A DNA stretch of 64,000 nucleotides from Corallococcus sp. EGB (lineage in GTDB: Bacteria; Myxococcota; Myxococcia; Myxococcales; Myxococcaceae). Position numbers and translations under genes: made by a program. Of this stretch, positions 63,205 through 64,000 are shown in pieces (within the stretch, counting starts at the first letter, position 1; the number at the start of each line of letters is the position of its first letter). The stretch is taken from positions 5,456,001-5,520,000 of the forward strand of contig NZ_CP079946.1 of assembly GCF_019968905.1 (NCBI RefSeq), in the 5' to 3' direction. The notes under the pieces are model-generated. The model had not been told where the DNA came from and did not search any database. It worked only from the letters and a program-made list of their open reading frames with translations.

Positions 63205-64000
63205 ATGTTCTCCCTGCTGTCGCTCCTGCTGCGTCGCTCCCGGTCCTCGATGGTCGCCATCGCGGTCACGGGCATCTTCTCTGGCCTGTGCAACAGCGCC
63301 CTCCTCGCGCTGGTCAGCCATGCGCTGGGCACGAACCAGTCCACCCTGAAGACGATGCTCGTGGGCTTCATCGCCCTGAGCGTGGGCGTGCTGGTGGGCA
63401 ACACCGTGCCGGAGCTGCTGCTGGCGAAGGTGTCCCGCGACATCACCGCGGAGCTGCGGCTCAAGCTGGGCCGCGGCATCCTCGCGGCGCCCTACCGGCG
63501 CTTGGAAATCATCGGCAAGGGGCCCGTGCTCGCGGCGCTCTCCCAGGATGTCCAGGCCATCGTCAACATCGCCTCGAAAATCCCCGGGCTCATCGTCTGC
63601 ACGACCATCGTGCTCGGTTGCCTGGGGTACATGGCGTGGCTGTCGCCCCGCGGGATGACGCTGGTCCTGCCCGCCATGGCGCTGCTGGTGATCTTCTACT
63701 ACTTCGCGACCCGCAAGATGGTCCCCCTGTGGCGCGAAGAGCGCGACACCCAGGACGACCTGTTCCGCGAGCAGCAGCAGGTGCTGGACGGCATCAAGGA
63801 GCTCAAGCTCCACGGGCCGCGCCAGCGTGAGTTCATGGACGAGGACTTCGCGCCCGCCGTGGAGCGCGTGCGGCACAAGGGCTTGCAGGCGGCCATCAGC
63901 GTCGCGCTGCTCAGCAGCTTCGTGCACTTCTTCACCTGGCTGGTGCTGGGCGTGATGCTGTTCGGCGTCTTCGCCCTCAGCGCGCACGACACGGACGCCA
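63205..64000 (+). CDS. Cyclic-peptide-export-type ABC transporter, 5' part
   Basis: Open from ATG 63205 to the window end (265 codons), so incomplete. Six-helix transmembrane domain pattern (MVAIAVTGIFSGLCNSAL, MLVGFIALSVGVLVGN, VCTTIVLGCLGYMAW, TLVLPAMALLVIFYYF, SVALLSSFVHFF). The sequence resembles the SyrD/PvdE group of membrane-ATPase fusions that export peptides and siderophores. The ATPase half would lie beyond the window. Starts 70 nt after sbnB on the same strand. Confidence 0.82.
   Translation, partial: MFSLLSLLLRRSRSSMVAIAVTGIFSGLCNSALLALVSHALGTNQSTLKTMLVGFIALSVGVLVGNTVPELLLAKVSRDITAELRLKLGRGILAAPYRRLEIIGKGPVLAALSQDVQAIVNIASKIPGLIVCTTIVLGCLGYMAWLSPRGMTLVLPAMALLVIFYYFATRKMVPLWREERDTQDDLFREQQQVLDGIKELKLHGPRQREFMDEDFAPAVERVRHKGLQAAISVALLSSFVHFFTWLVLGVMLFGVFALSAHDTDA

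Overview
The window is high-GC, densely packed DNA from a predatory, fruiting-type deltaproteobacterium. Gene content points to the Myxococcaceae, probably Corallococcus or a close relative: many large histidine kinases, an Ser/Thr kinase fused to a cyclase-like domain, an FHA-GAF kinase, orphan secondary-metabolism enzymes, minor type IV pilins and zinc-ribbon/TPR membrane proteins. The genus is an inference from gene style; no rRNA is present to confirm it. I see no insertion sequence, integrase, CRISPR array, rRNA operon or replication origin.

Layout. 1-2552: end of a PilY1-like gene followed by three overlapping minor pilin genes (PilV, PilW, FimT/GspH type). 2737-4326: a stand-alone CmlA-type di-iron/metallo-beta-lactamase-fold oxygenase. 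4384-10771: two divergent two-component clusters whose kinases are clear paralogues. 10822-14843: katG and an S53 (kumamolisin-like) peptidase. 14938-27982: a thiazole/oxazole-modified microcin (TOMM/LAP) gene cluster. 28050-30790: cysDNC sulfate activation operon. 31025-32624: orphan type II thioesterase and Sfp-type phosphopantetheinyl transferase. 32725-34499: App1-like phosphatase and a small lipoprotein. 34747-39144: four-gene polysaccharide synthase/secretion operon. 39184-43946: MBL-Rieske protein, a lipoprotein, a TerC-family protein and a small unknown. 44135-46663: tRNA-Val and an Hsp70-like/SCP2/coiled-coil operon. 46816-56783: UvrD-type helicase, repeat lipoprotein, NlpC/P60-like lipoprotein, glycosyltransferase, zinc-ribbon protein with TRAFGAV repeats, ComEA-like protein, aspartokinase. 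56929-61030: histidine ammonia-lyase and two beta-lactamase-fold hydrolases. 61140-64000: sbnA, sbnB and the start of a peptide-exporter ABC gene, which look like the left edge of a diaminopropionate-containing peptide cluster running off the window.

The most interesting system is the TOMM cluster. A plus-strand operon encodes a fused leader-binding/E1-like and YcaO cyclodehydratase, a B12-type radical SAM protein, an amidohydrolase and a SagB-type dehydrogenase. It converges on a minus-strand operon in which an FHA-GAF histidine kinase, a 1367-residue kinase/cyclase/ATPase/TPR protein and the precursor peptide are arranged with overlaps of 4 nt and a gap of 1 nt. The precursor has a nitrile-hydratase-like leader and a core ending CCGSPCC. 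This resembles the little-studied Burkholderia/Sorangium 'TOMM kinase/cyclase' families, with the cyclase domain here apparently catalytically dead and with two additional tailoring enzymes.
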